Positions 8,041 to 15,588 of a stretch of 64,000 bases of DNA are shown in pieces. This DNA is from Flavobacterium solisilvae (GTDB taxonomy: Bacteria; Bacteroidota; Bacteroidia; Flavobacteriales; Flavobacteriaceae): positions 62,001-126,000 of the forward strand of contig NZ_JAAMPT010000208.1 in assembly GCF_012911605.1 (NCBI RefSeq). Reading direction: 5' to 3'. How positions within the stretch are numbered: position 1 is the stretch's first letter; the number at the start of each line of letters is the position of its first letter. The notes under the pieces are model-generated. The model saw only the letters and a list, made by a program, of their open reading frames with translations. It had not been told where the DNA came from and searched no databases. Made by a program: the position numbers and the translations under genes.

Positions 8041-10083
8041 ATGAAAAATATTTGGATAGTTTTCCTGTTTTCAACTTTTTCTAGTTTTGCACAACAAAAA
8101 GATACCATAACTCAAAAAACGGAAAATCAACTCGAAGAAGTGGTTATTTCTGGTACTTTGAAAGCGGTAAAACGATTGGAAAATCCTGTTCCAGTAGAAG
8201 TTATTACGGCTACTTTTTTAAAACAAAATCCAACTTCGAATGTATTTGATGCTTTGCAAAATGTAAACGGCTTGCGTCCACAAAACAACTGTAATGTTTG
8301 CAATACTGGCGACATTAGAATTAACGGACTTGATGGTCCATATACAATGGTAACGATTGACGGAATGCCGATTGTTAGCGCGTTGGGAAGCGTTTATGGT
8401 TTGTCGGGAATTCCAAATTCGATGATAGAAAGAATTGAAGTCGTAAAAGGTGCTGCTTCTACTTTGTATGGTAGCGAAGCCGTTGGCGGATTGATTAATA
8501 TTATTACTAAAAGACCAAAAGCTGTTCCGCAATTCACTGCCGATATTTTCTCAACTTCTTGGCTCGAAAACAACATCGACATTGGTTATCGCACTTCTTT
8601 AGGCAAAAAAACAGATGTTTTAATCGGAATTAATTATTTCAATTACAATAATAAAATTGACAACAACAACGATAATTTTACAGATATGTCGTTGCAAAAC
8701 CGCGTGTCTATTTTTAGTAAATGGAACTTCAACCGAAAATCAGAAAAAGAATTTAGTCTAGTTTCACGTTATTTATACGAAGATCGTTGGGGTGGCGAAA
8801 TGCAATGGAATAAAAACTATCGCGGCGGAGATGAAGTTTATGGCGAAAGTATTTACACTTCACGTTGGGAACTTTTAGGAAAATATCAATTGCCAACAAC
8901 TGAAAAAATGTTTCTTCAATTTTCATTAATCGGTCACGACCAAAATTCGGCTTATGGAAATTCGTTTTTTCTTGCCAATCAAAAAATTGCATTCGGACAA
9001 TATCTTTGGGACAAAAACCTAAAAAATCATTCGTTGCTTTTCGGTACGGCGTTTCGTTATCAATATTATGACGATAATACGCCAGCAACTAATTCCAGTA
9101 ATTCGTCTGAAATTTATAGTTTGTTTGTTCAAGACGAAATTCAATTTTCTGAAAAATCGAGTATTTTGTTGGGTTCACGATACGATTACAATTCGGCTCA
9201 CGGTTCGATTTTTACACCAAGATTGGCAGTAAAATGGAAACCAACCACCAATGATATTTTGCGATTAAACTTTGGAACAGGTTTTAGAATTGTTAATCTT
9301 TTTACCGAAGATCATCAAGCATTATCCGGTTCGCGAGAAGTAATTTTAACCGAAAATCTAAAGCCTGAAACATCCTATAATTTGAATTTGAATTATTTAA
9401 AAAAATACGTTTTGAATAATTCTGGTATTATCAATCTTGAATTTTCGGCTTGGCATACCTATTTTACCAACAAGATTTTTGCCGATTATGATGTCAATCC
9501 CAATCAAATTGTTTACGATAATTTGAACGGTTATTCCAAAATTTTCGGACTAAGTACCAATGCCGATTGGATTACGCCTTTTGGTTTAAAAGCAACCATT
9601 GGAGCTAGTTTTTTTGATGCCAAAACGAAACAAGACAACCGAAAATTCACACCACTTTTTACCGAAAAATATACAGTAAATTGGGCAATTAACTATGAAA
9701 TTCCCAAGTGGTTTGTATCGTTTGATTACACCGGAAATCTTACCGGAAATATGCGCTTGCCGTTACTTGGCGAACTCGATCCAAGACGAGAATATTCGCT
9801 TCCGTTCAGCATTCAGAATATTCAAATTACGTATAAAAAAATTCACGATTTAGAAATTTATTCGGGTGTAAAAAATCTTTTTAATTGGACACCAAATCGT
9901 GGAAATCCGTTCATTATTTCGCGTTCAAATGATCCTTTTGACAAAAATGTACAATTTGACACTTCAGGAAATGTAATTCCAACTCCTGACAATCCTTACG
10001 GACTGACATTTGATCCAACGTATGCTTACGGTCCAAATCAAGGAATTCGATTTTTTCTGGGATTGCGCTATCATATTGATTAA
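8041..10083 (+). CDS. TonB-dependent receptor with CxxC-containing plug domain
   Basis: This is a 680-residue outer membrane receptor. The signal peptide covers residues 1-18 (SSFAQ). The plug carries VFDALQNVNGLRP, then a CNVC pair (C84, C87), GDIRINGLDGP, IDGMPIVSA and ERIEVVKGAASTLYGSEAVGG. The remainder is a beta barrel ending in FLGLRYHID. The type resembles colicin I/enterobactin-class receptors of Bacteroidota. The substrate is unknown. The divergent DtxR-type repressor plus ZIP operon suggests a metal or metal complex. The CxxC in the plug is unusual for classical siderophore receptors. Confidence 0.9.
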   Translation: MKNIWIVFLFSTFSSFAQQKDTITQKTENQLEEVVISGTLKAVKRLENPVPVEVITATFLKQNPTSNVFDALQNVNGLRPQNNCNVCNTGDIRINGLDGPYTMVTIDGMPIVSALGSVYGLSGIPNSMIERIEVVKGAASTLYGSEAVGGLINIITKRPKAVPQFTADIFSTSWLENNIDIGYRTSLGKKTDVLIGINYFNYNNKIDNNNDNFTDMSLQNRVSIFSKWNFNRKSEKEFSLVSRYLYEDRWGGEMQWNKNYRGGDEVYGESIYTSRWELLGKYQLPTTEKMFLQFSLIGHDQNSAYGNSFFLANQKIAFGQYLWDKNLKNHSLLFGTAFRYQYYDDNTPATNSSNSSEIYSLFVQDEIQFSEKSSILLGSRYDYNSAHGSIFTPRLAVKWKPTTNDILRLNFGTGFRIVNLFTEDHQALSGSREVILTENLKPETSYNLNLNYLKKYVLNNSGIINLEFSAWHTYFTNKIFADYDVNPNQIVYDNLNGYSKIFGLSTNADWITPFGLKATIGASFFDAKTKQDNRKFTPLFTEKYTVNWAINYEIPKWFVSFDYTGNLTGNMRLPLLGELDPRREYSLPFSIQNIQITYKKIHDLEIYSGVKNLFNWTPNRGNPFIISRSNDPFDKNVQFDTSGNVIPTPDNPYGLTFDPTYAYGPNQGIRFFLGLRYHID

Positions 10084-10085
10084 CA

Positions 10086-10124
10086 TTTGTTTGATTTCAT
10101 ATTCCTTTAGATTGCTTATTTTTG
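10086..10124 (+). promoter_or_regulatory. Candidate promoter of crtY, leaderless geometry
   Basis: TATTTTTG (10117-10124) ends four bases before the ATG at 10129. TTTG copies lie at 10086-10089 and 10090-10093, the latter 23 bases upstream of the -7, at the long end of the allowed range. Confidence 0.4.
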
Positions 10125-10128
10125 AAAC

Positions 10129-11265
10129 ATGCAACACTATCATTACATTTTTACAGGTTCAGGATTATCCGCGTTGATGACGGTTTATGAAATGATTTTA
10201 TCAAAGAAATTTAACGATAAATCCATTCTAATACTTGATCAAAACCCAAAAAAAACCAACGACCGAACTTGGTGTTTTTGGGACGAAAAACAATCTTTTG
10301 ATGAAATAGTTTCAAAAAAATGGGAGGTGGCACTTTTTGCTGATGAAAACTTTCGAAGAGATATAGATTTGCATCCGTATCAATACAAAATGGTTCGCGG
10401 ATTGGATTTTTACAATCTAGTTTTCGATTTAATTTCTAAGCAAAAAAATATCCGCTTTGTAAACGAAAAAGTAATTGACTTTGAAGAACTTGGCAATCAT
10501 TGTGTGGTAAAAACAGAAAGTGAAAATTTTACTTGTAACAAAATCTTCAATTCTATTTACAACCCAGAAATTGTAAAAAATCAATCGAAATATCCGTTGT
10601 TGCAACAGCATTTTATCGGTTGGTTTATACAATCCGAAGAAAAAGTTTTCAATCCAGCCAAGGCAACTTTTATGGATTTTTCGTTGGAACAAAAAGGAAA
10701 TACCCGATTTATGTATGTCTTGCCAACTTCCGAAACAGAAGCTTTACTGGAATACACATTATTTTCGCCAGATTTACTTTCTAAGGAAGAATACGAAAAC
10801 GAAATTCAAAATTATATTCAAAAATTAGGAATCACCAACTACAAAATCATCGAAAAAGAACACGGAAACATTCCAATGACATGTTATGCTTTTTGGAAAC
10901 ACAACACTAAAAACATCATCAACATTGGTTCTGCTGGTGGATGGACAAAAGCAAGTACCGGTTATACTTTTGCCAATACCATAAAAAAATCAAAAGCTTT
11001 AATTCGATTTTTATCGAAAGAAACCGATTTTCGAAAATTCCATAAAAAAGATAAATTTTGGTTGTATGACCTATTGTTTATCGATGTTTTATTCCGAAGA
11101 AATGATTTAGGTTCAACTGTATTTTCGGCTTTATTTAAAAAAGGAAATCCAAGCTTGATTTTCAAATTTCTTGATGAAGAGACCACGCTTTGGGAAGACT
11201 TGCAAGTCATTTGGAAATGTCCGAAAGGATTGTTTGTTAAAGCATTATTTGGAAGAATTTTTTAG
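10129..11265 (+). CDS. crtY: Lycopene beta-cyclase
   Basis: This 378-residue flavoprotein-type enzyme cyclises the ends of lycopene to beta-carotene. The N-terminal dinucleotide fold is shown by YIFTGSGLSALMTVYEM. The family motif NDRTWCFWD occurs near residue 45. A central GNIPMT and GSAGGWTKASTGYTF match the catalytic and lipid-facing segments of CrtY. Its length is normal for the family. It is unusual that no other carotenoid genes (crtB, crtI, crtZ) lie beside it; on both sides are unrelated genes. It supports yellow carotenoid pigmentation in this organism. Confidence 0.9.
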   Translation: MQHYHYIFTGSGLSALMTVYEMILSKKFNDKSILILDQNPKKTNDRTWCFWDEKQSFDEIVSKKWEVALFADENFRRDIDLHPYQYKMVRGLDFYNLVFDLISKQKNIRFVNEKVIDFEELGNHCVVKTESENFTCNKIFNSIYNPEIVKNQSKYPLLQQHFIGWFIQSEEKVFNPAKATFMDFSLEQKGNTRFMYVLPTSETEALLEYTLFSPDLLSKEEYENEIQNYIQKLGITNYKIIEKEHGNIPMTCYAFWKHNTKNIINIGSAGGWTKASTGYTFANTIKKSKALIRFLSKETDFRKFHKKDKFWLYDLLFIDVLFRRNDLGSTVFSALFKKGNPSLIFKFLDEETTLWEDLQVIWKCPKGLFVKALFGRIF

Positions 11266-11334
11266 TCATAAATTGACTATCAAACCATAACAAATCTTTA
11301 TGATTCGGTTTCTCATAAAAAGCGAAAAACTTTG

Positions 11335-11342
11335 TAACTTTG
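11335..11342 (+). promoter_or_regulatory. -7 element TAACTTTG for the bacilliredoxin gene
   Basis: TAACTTTG matches TAnnTTTG 53 bases before the ATG at 11396. A TTTATGA/TCATAAA inverted repeat lies just upstream at 11297-11319. Confidence 0.4.
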
Positions 11343-11395
11343 CAGTAGATTTTTTAAATCTAAAATTTAATATCAAATATTTAATATCAAAAAAT

Positions 11396-11806
11396 ATGTA
11401 TCCAGAAGAAATGGTAAACCCGATGCGTGCTGAACTAACAGATGCCGGTTTTCAAAATTTATATAATGCAGAAGAAGTAAAAAATGCGATTAAAGCAGAA
11501 GGAACAACATTAGTTGTGGTAAATTCAGTATGCGGCTGTGCAGCAAGAAATGCTCGTCCAGGAGCAAAAATGAGTTTGGATGGAGCCAAAAAGCCAGATC
11601 ATTTAGTGACTGTCTTTGCAGGAGTTGACAAAGAAGCAGTTGATGCTGCAAGAGAAGAAATGTTTCCTTTTCCTCCATCTTCTCCAAGTATGGCGTTGTT
11701 CAAAAATGGTGAATTAGTTCACATGCTAGAACGTCATCACATTGAAGGTCGTCCGGCAGAAATGATTGCAGAAAACTTAAAAGACGCTTACGCAGAATTT
11801 TGTTAA
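11396..11806 (+). CDS. Bacilliredoxin, BrxA/BrxB (YphP/YqiW) family
   Basis: This 136-residue thioredoxin-fold protein carries the hallmark CGC redox motif ([14 protein letters not shown]). Bacilliredoxins remove bacillithiol from mixed disulfides on proteins; Flavobacteria can make bacillithiol, which suits this role. The start at 11396 gives [14 protein letters not shown], the normal family N-terminus. An upstream in-frame extension of 32 residues is rejected because it would run through the promoter region. A single gene with its own promoter and a good terminator at 11829. Confidence 0.9.
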   Translation: MYPEEMVNPMRAELTDAGFQNLYNAEEVKNAIKAEGTTLVVVNSVCGCAARNARPGAKMSLDGAKKPDHLVTVFAGVDKEAVDAAREEMFPFPPSSPSMALFKNGELVHMLERHHIEGRPAEMIAENLKDAYAEFC

Positions 11807-11828
11807 TTTTTGCATTCTTAAAAATTGC

Positions 11829-11861
11829 AACCCTTCTTGAATATAAAATTCTAGAAGGGTT
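11829..11861 (+). terminator. Rho-independent terminator after the bacilliredoxin gene
   Basis: AACCCTTCT (11829-11837) pairs with AGAAGGGTT (11853-11861), followed by a T-run. Confidence 0.85.
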
Positions 11862-11926
11862 TTTTTATTTCCTAACGCAACCTTTTATATTTTTCTCATC
11901 TTACTATTAAAACCTATCAAAAATCT

Positions 11927-12292
11927 ATGAAGAAAATTTTACTCCTAGCCGTTTTTCCGCTTTTTGCATTTCAATGTTCTGAAAACAATGATGCTAATTT
12001 AAGCGATGAATTGACAGAAAAAAAACAAGAAATTGTTGACTATATCAATAGTTTTGACTGTACTGAAAGTTGTAGCTATATCGCTTTTGGTTCTAAACCT
12101 TGCGGCGGACCAAGAGAATATTTGTTATTTTCGAGCAATGTAAATTTGGGACAATTACAACAAATGGTTGCAGAATATAACGAAATGGATCATCAAAATA
12201 ATATTCAAACTAACGCAGTTTCTGATTGTGCTGTTGAATTACCTCCAAACGCTGTGGATTGCGTAAACGGTGATTGTGTGGTTATAAATTAA
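11927..12292 (+). CDS. Small Cys-containing lipoprotein, function unknown
   Basis: The protein has 121 residues. The signal peptide ends in a lipobox with the acylated cysteine at C17 (FAFQC), then SENND, a linker. The mature part has several cysteines (FDCTESCSYIAFGSKPCGG; DCAVELPP; DCVNGDCVVI), suggesting disulfides in an exported domain. I do not recognise the family. A single gene between two terminators, so probably its own transcript. Exported to the outer membrane or cell surface, as is common for Flavobacterium lipoproteins. Confidence 0.85.
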   Translation: MKKILLLAVFPLFAFQCSENNDANLSDELTEKKQEIVDYINSFDCTESCSYIAFGSKPCGGPREYLLFSSNVNLGQLQQMVAEYNEMDHQNNIQTNAVSDCAVELPPNAVDCVNGDCVVIN

Positions 12293-12319
12293 AGGTTAAA
12301 TTTGCTATGAAGAAGAAAT

Positions 12320-12350
12320 CCCTTTCCGTTGAAAAACGGTTAGGGTTTTT
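12320..12350 (+). terminator. Rho-independent terminator after the 11927 lipoprotein
   Basis: CCCTTTCCGTT (12320-12330) pairs with AACGGTTAGGG (12335-12345), followed by a T-run. The internal TT/TT is a symmetric mismatch. Confidence 0.8.
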
Positions 12351-12357
12351 TGTTTTT

Positions 12358-12460
12358 TTAAACCACAAAGAATACAAAGAAAGCACAAAGAACACTATTA
12401 CTTTAGCAGTATTTTATTCTTTGTGATCTTAGCGTATTCTTAGCGCACTTTGTGGTTAAA
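12358..12460. repeat. Imperfect inverted repeat built of 10-bp CACAAAG units
   Basis: The left arm consists of 10-bp units starting CCACAAAGAA, TACAAAGAAA and GCACAAAGAA. The right arm ends in CTTTGTGGTTAAA, the reverse complement of the left end TTTAACCACAAAG. The right arm supplies the TTTG of the trhO promoter. Similar units occur at 27301, 27751, 31084 and 53418. Confidence 0.8.
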
Positions 12461-12478
12461 TTAAAAAATGTAAATTTG
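12449..12478 (+). promoter_or_regulatory. Promoter of trhO: TTTG-N18-TAAATTTG
   Basis: TTTG (12449-12452) and TAAATTTG (12471-12478) match the Bacteroidota consensus with an ideal spacer. The -33 part lies inside the CACAAAG repeat. Confidence 0.65.
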
Positions 12479-12535
12479 CACTCGAATTCTTCCATTTAGA
12501 ATTCCTAACATATTTCTCACTTAAACGTTTATAGC

Positions 12536-13894
12536 ATGCAACTGTATAACACCTTAAGCGCAGAAGAAAGAGCACAATTAATTGATGAAGCCGGACAACA
12601 ACGTCTTACATTATCTTTCTATGCGTATGCCAAAATTGAAGATCCTAAAAAATTTCGCGACGATTTATTTATCCAATGGAACAAGCTCGATGCTCTTGGT
12701 CGAACCTATGTAGCCAAAGAAGGTATTAATGCTCAAATGAGTGTTCCAGCCGAAAACTTTGAAGCTTTTCGTGAAACTTTAGAAGCGTATGATTTTATGC
12801 GTGGCATTCGTTTGAATGTTGCTGTTGAACACGATGATCATTCTTTCTTAAAACTAACCGTAAAAGTTCGTGACAAAATTGTAGCCGATGGTTTAAATGA
12901 CGAAACCTTTGATGTAACCAATATCGGAGTTCATTTAAAAGCAAAAGAATTCAACCAAATCTTAGAAGATCCAAACACTATTGTAGTTGATTTTAGAAAT
13001 CATTACGAAAGTGAAATTGGTCATTTTAAAGGTGCAATTACGCCAGATGTAGAAACTTTTAGAGAAAGTTTACCAATTATCAACGAGCAATTAAAAGATT
13101 TTAAAGAAGATAAAAATCTGGTAATGTATTGCACAGGCGGAATTCGTTGCGAAAAAGCTTCGGCTTATTTCAAACATCAAGGTTTTAAAAATGTATTCCA
13201 ATTGGAAGGCGGAATTATCAATTATGCAAAACAAATCAAAGAAGAAGGTTTGGAAAGTAAATTCATCGGAAAGAATTTCGTTTTCGACCACAGATTAGGT
13301 GAAAGAATTACCGATGATATCGTTTCACAATGTCATCAATGTGGAAAACCTTGTGATAATCACACAAACTGTTTAAATGATGGTTGCCATTTATTATTCA
13401 TCCAATGTGACGAATGTAAAGCAGCAATGGAAAATTGTTGTTCAACCGAATGTTTAGAAATTACACATTTGCCATTAGCCGAACAAGTTAAACTTCGTAG
13501 AGGAAAACAAGTTGGGAATAAAGTATTTAGAAAAGGGAAATCAGAGAATTTGAAATTCAAACATTCAGGTGAACTATCCGATATTGCTTTAGCAAAAACA
13601 CAAGAGACAAAAGACATTCGTCAAAAGATAAAAATCAAAAAAACACTTGTCGGTAAAGCCGAACATTATTTTGTAAAAGCACAAGTTGCACTTTTTGTTG
13701 TAGAAAAAAACGAAATAAAGCTTGGCGACAAAATCTTAATTTCTGGACCAACAACTGGAAATCAAGAATTGGTTTTAGAAAAAATGTTCGTCAACGGAAG
13801 CGAAAATTCATCAGCAAAAGTTGGTGATAAAATCACATTCGAAGTTCCATTTAGAATTCGATTATCGGATAAATTGTATAAATTAGATGCCTAA
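12536..13894 (+). CDS. trhO: TrhO (YceA-type rhodanese, tRNA U34 hydroxylase) with extra C-terminal domain
   Basis: The protein has 452 residues; the family norm is about 320-350. TrhO makes 5-hydroxyuridine at tRNA position 34 using oxygen. Residues 1-110 are the N-terminal acylphosphatase-like domain (TYVAKEGINAQMS). Residues 128-240 are the rhodanese domain with active-site C199 (YCTGGIRCEKAS). Residues 265-307 are a Cys-rich zinc-type module (C266, C269, C273 onward). Residues about 370-450 form an extra beta-rich domain (VGKAEHYFVKAQVALFVVE, GDKILISGPTTG, RLSDKLYKL) that resembles the C-terminal barrel of U32 peptidase/TrhP proteins. The last point is by eye only. A radical SAM gene follows 11 bases later. 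Confidence 0.9.
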   Translation: MQLYNTLSAEERAQLIDEAGQQRLTLSFYAYAKIEDPKKFRDDLFIQWNKLDALGRTYVAKEGINAQMSVPAENFEAFRETLEAYDFMRGIRLNVAVEHDDHSFLKLTVKVRDKIVADGLNDETFDVTNIGVHLKAKEFNQILEDPNTIVVDFRNHYESEIGHFKGAITPDVETFRESLPIINEQLKDFKEDKNLVMYCTGGIRCEKASAYFKHQGFKNVFQLEGGIINYAKQIKEEGLESKFIGKNFVFDHRLGERITDDIVSQCHQCGKPCDNHTNCLNDGCHLLFIQCDECKAAMENCCSTECLEITHLPLAEQVKLRRGKQVGNKVFRKGKSENLKFKHSGELSDIALAKTQETKDIRQKIKIKKTLVGKAEHYFVKAQVALFVVEKNEIKLGDKILISGPTTGNQELVLEKMFVNGSENSSAKVGDKITFEVPFRIRLSDKLYKLDA

Positions 13895-13905
13895 TCAAGT
13901 TTTAA

Positions 13906-14940
13906 ATGGATATTTACAAAATACTAAAGTTCAATAATGCCATAAAAAATCACCGAGTTAAATTTCTCGGTCTTTGGTTGCTTTCGGTTTTGAACAAACG
14001 GTATTTGGCCATACAATTGGATCCAGTTCTAGCGTGTAATCTTCGTTGTAAAATGTGTTATTTTACCGATGATGACTATGTTAGAAAAAACATGAAAGGC
14101 ATTTTTAAAGAAGAAAGTATAGACGAAATTGCCAATGTTATTTTCAAAAATGCTTTGAAATTACAAATCGGTTGCGGTGCTGAACCAACACTTTTTAAAC
14201 ACAACACCAAGCTGATTGAAACGGCAAAAAAACATCAAGTTCCATATATAAGTATGATTACCAATGGTAATTTGCTTGAAAAAGAAGATGTAGAAAGTTT
14301 TTCCAATGCAGGTTTGGACGAGTTTATTTTGTCGATGCATGGCGTTACTAAAGAAACCTATGAAGACATGATGGATAAAGGAATTTATGAAAAATTCCAT
14401 GATATTTTAAGGTTTATTACTGAGCAAAAAAAGGTTAATCCAAAGCTTCGTTTACGAATTAATTATACGTTTAATCAAGATAATTTTCACGAATTAAAAG
14501 ATTTTTTCAAGGTTTATGATGAATATGACATCGATATTATTCAGCTACGACCAATTGATAAAATTGGAGAAACAACCTATAACGAATTCAGTTTAAAAAA
14601 AATTGAAAGCGATTATTTTGAAGTTTCTAATTTTCTTAAAAATGAAACCCAAAAAAGAAAAATAACACTGCTTTATCCGCAATCAATTTATAGAAACGAA
14701 ACCCAATCGCTGAAGGTAAAAACGCAAAACGACAGTTCTTATCTTATTCCTTACACCTATTGTTATGTTTCGCCAAAATATTTTTGGAAAGACGATTTCG
14801 ATTGGAAAAACGAAACTTTTTCTTCTTGGAAAAAACGAAATAATTGGAATTTTACGCTGCTAAAAAACGTGTTCAAATCCCGAAAAAAACTTGATGAAAC
14901 TAATCGAAATATGCTAAATTATTCAGTAGAAATAAATTAA
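13906..14940 (+). CDS. Radical SAM protein, function unknown
   Basis: This 344-residue protein has the radical SAM cluster motif Cx3Cx2C at C44, C48 and C51 (CNLRCKMCYF) and a GAEP variant of the SAM-binding GGEP at 91-94. A beta/alpha half-barrel follows (MITNGNLL, LSMHGVTKETYEDM). The C-terminal part has a lone CYV segment, not a full SPASM cysteine set. The family resembles MoaA/NirJ-like or glycosyl-associated radical SAM proteins. The substrate cannot be read. It starts 11 bases after trhO and shares its transcript, so a link to tRNA modification is possible but unproven. Confidence 0.88.
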   Translation: MDIYKILKFNNAIKNHRVKFLGLWLLSVLNKRYLAIQLDPVLACNLRCKMCYFTDDDYVRKNMKGIFKEESIDEIANVIFKNALKLQIGCGAEPTLFKHNTKLIETAKKHQVPYISMITNGNLLEKEDVESFSNAGLDEFILSMHGVTKETYEDMMDKGIYEKFHDILRFITEQKKVNPKLRLRINYTFNQDNFHELKDFFKVYDEYDIDIIQLRPIDKIGETTYNEFSLKKIESDYFEVSNFLKNETQKRKITLLYPQSIYRNETQSLKVKTQNDSSYLIPYTYCYVSPKYFWKDDFDWKNETFSSWKKRNNWNFTLLKNVFKSRKKLDETNRNMLNYSVEIN

Positions 14941-14950
14941 ACAAATACCA

Positions 14951-14976
14951 AAACGCCAATTTTAAAGTTGGCGTTT
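14951..14976. terminator. Bidirectional terminator between the radical SAM gene and a lipoprotein
   Basis: AAACGCCAA (14951-14959) pairs with TTGGCGTTT (14968-14976), with A-run and T-run flanks serving both convergent genes. Confidence 0.85.
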
Positions 14977-14985
14977 TTATATTAA

Positions 14986-15399
14986 TTAGCTTCTTGTATA
15001 AACCTCAATTACAGACTCATCATCTCCATCACCATCGAAGTCATAATTAACTTTCACTCTTAATGTAGATGAGGATAACTCAACTATTTGAGCAGTTGCA
15101 GATTCTCCACCCATAGTAATCGTGATTGAATTTGATGTTTTTGTATAGGTAAAATTTTCAGAATCTTCTTCACAATCCCAAACATCAACCGATCTTCCTG
15201 TTCCATTTGAGTTAAATTGAATATAGTCTTTACCACATTCTTCGTGATCGTCATACGGAATTGTTTGACCAGCAACTTTATACTCTTTATTGTACCATTT
15301 TCCAGTTAATTCTCCTGAAGTACTTGGTCCATCATCAGACGAACACGAAAACACCAAAATGCTCGTAGCAATTACGGCAGATAATTTTAATACTTTCAT
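14986..15399 (-). CDS. Lipocalin-like lipoprotein, function unknown
   Basis: The protein has 137 residues. The lipobox VFSC places the acylated cysteine at C19, followed by SSDDGPS. The mature part starts with LTGKWYNKEY, the typical first strand of lipocalin-like domains in Bacteroidota. It continues with a pair of cysteines (EECGKDY, VWDCEED) likely to form a disulfide. Near the end, DFDGDGDDES (120-129) is an acidic, calcium-loop-like stretch. Presumably exported and anchored to the outer membrane. No functional assignment is possible. Monocistronic. Confidence 0.85.
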   Translation of the reverse strand: MKVLKLSAVIATSILVFSCSSDDGPSTSGELTGKWYNKEYKVAGQTIPYDDHEECGKDYIQFNSNGTGRSVDVWDCEEDSENFTYTKTSNSITITMGGESATAQIVELSSSTLRVKVNYDFDGDGDDESVIEVYTRS

Positions 15400-15544
15400 A
15401 ATAAATTGATTAATAATTTTTACAAATCAAAAAAAAAAAAACGAAAAAAACAAAGAATTTTAGTATAAAAAAGAATAAACTCAAAACCATTTTTTGAAGT
15501 TTAAAAAATACTATCTTTACACTTTTAACGTTATCTATGATAAG

Positions 15545-15572
15545 TAGTCTCGGTTATACGTCGAGATGACCA
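15545..15572. repeat. Short imperfect hairpin upstream of ricT
   Basis: GTCTCG (15547-15552) faces CGAGATGAC (15562-15570). The sequence resembles the GTCATCTCGACG palindromic repeats scattered in Flavobacteria. It lies 17-44 bases before the ricT ATG, so it is in the leader. No other copy was noticed here. Confidence 0.4.
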
Positions 15573-15588
15573 CTATATATTTCAAATT

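Noticed and set aside
12358..12460. CRISPR-like array at the CACAAAG repeats
   Set aside because: The units are only 10 bp, degenerate, with no spacers of constant length and no cas genes nearby.
15010..15040. Possible calcium-binding EF-hand (DFDGDGDDE) in the 14986 lipoprotein
   Set aside because: Only a single acidic loop without flanking helices; too little for a calcium-binding call.
15420..15460. A-rich tract with low-complexity AAAAAC units upstream of the 14986 lipoprotein
   Set aside because: No consistent period or conserved core was visible. I read it as simple AT-rich intergenic sequence.
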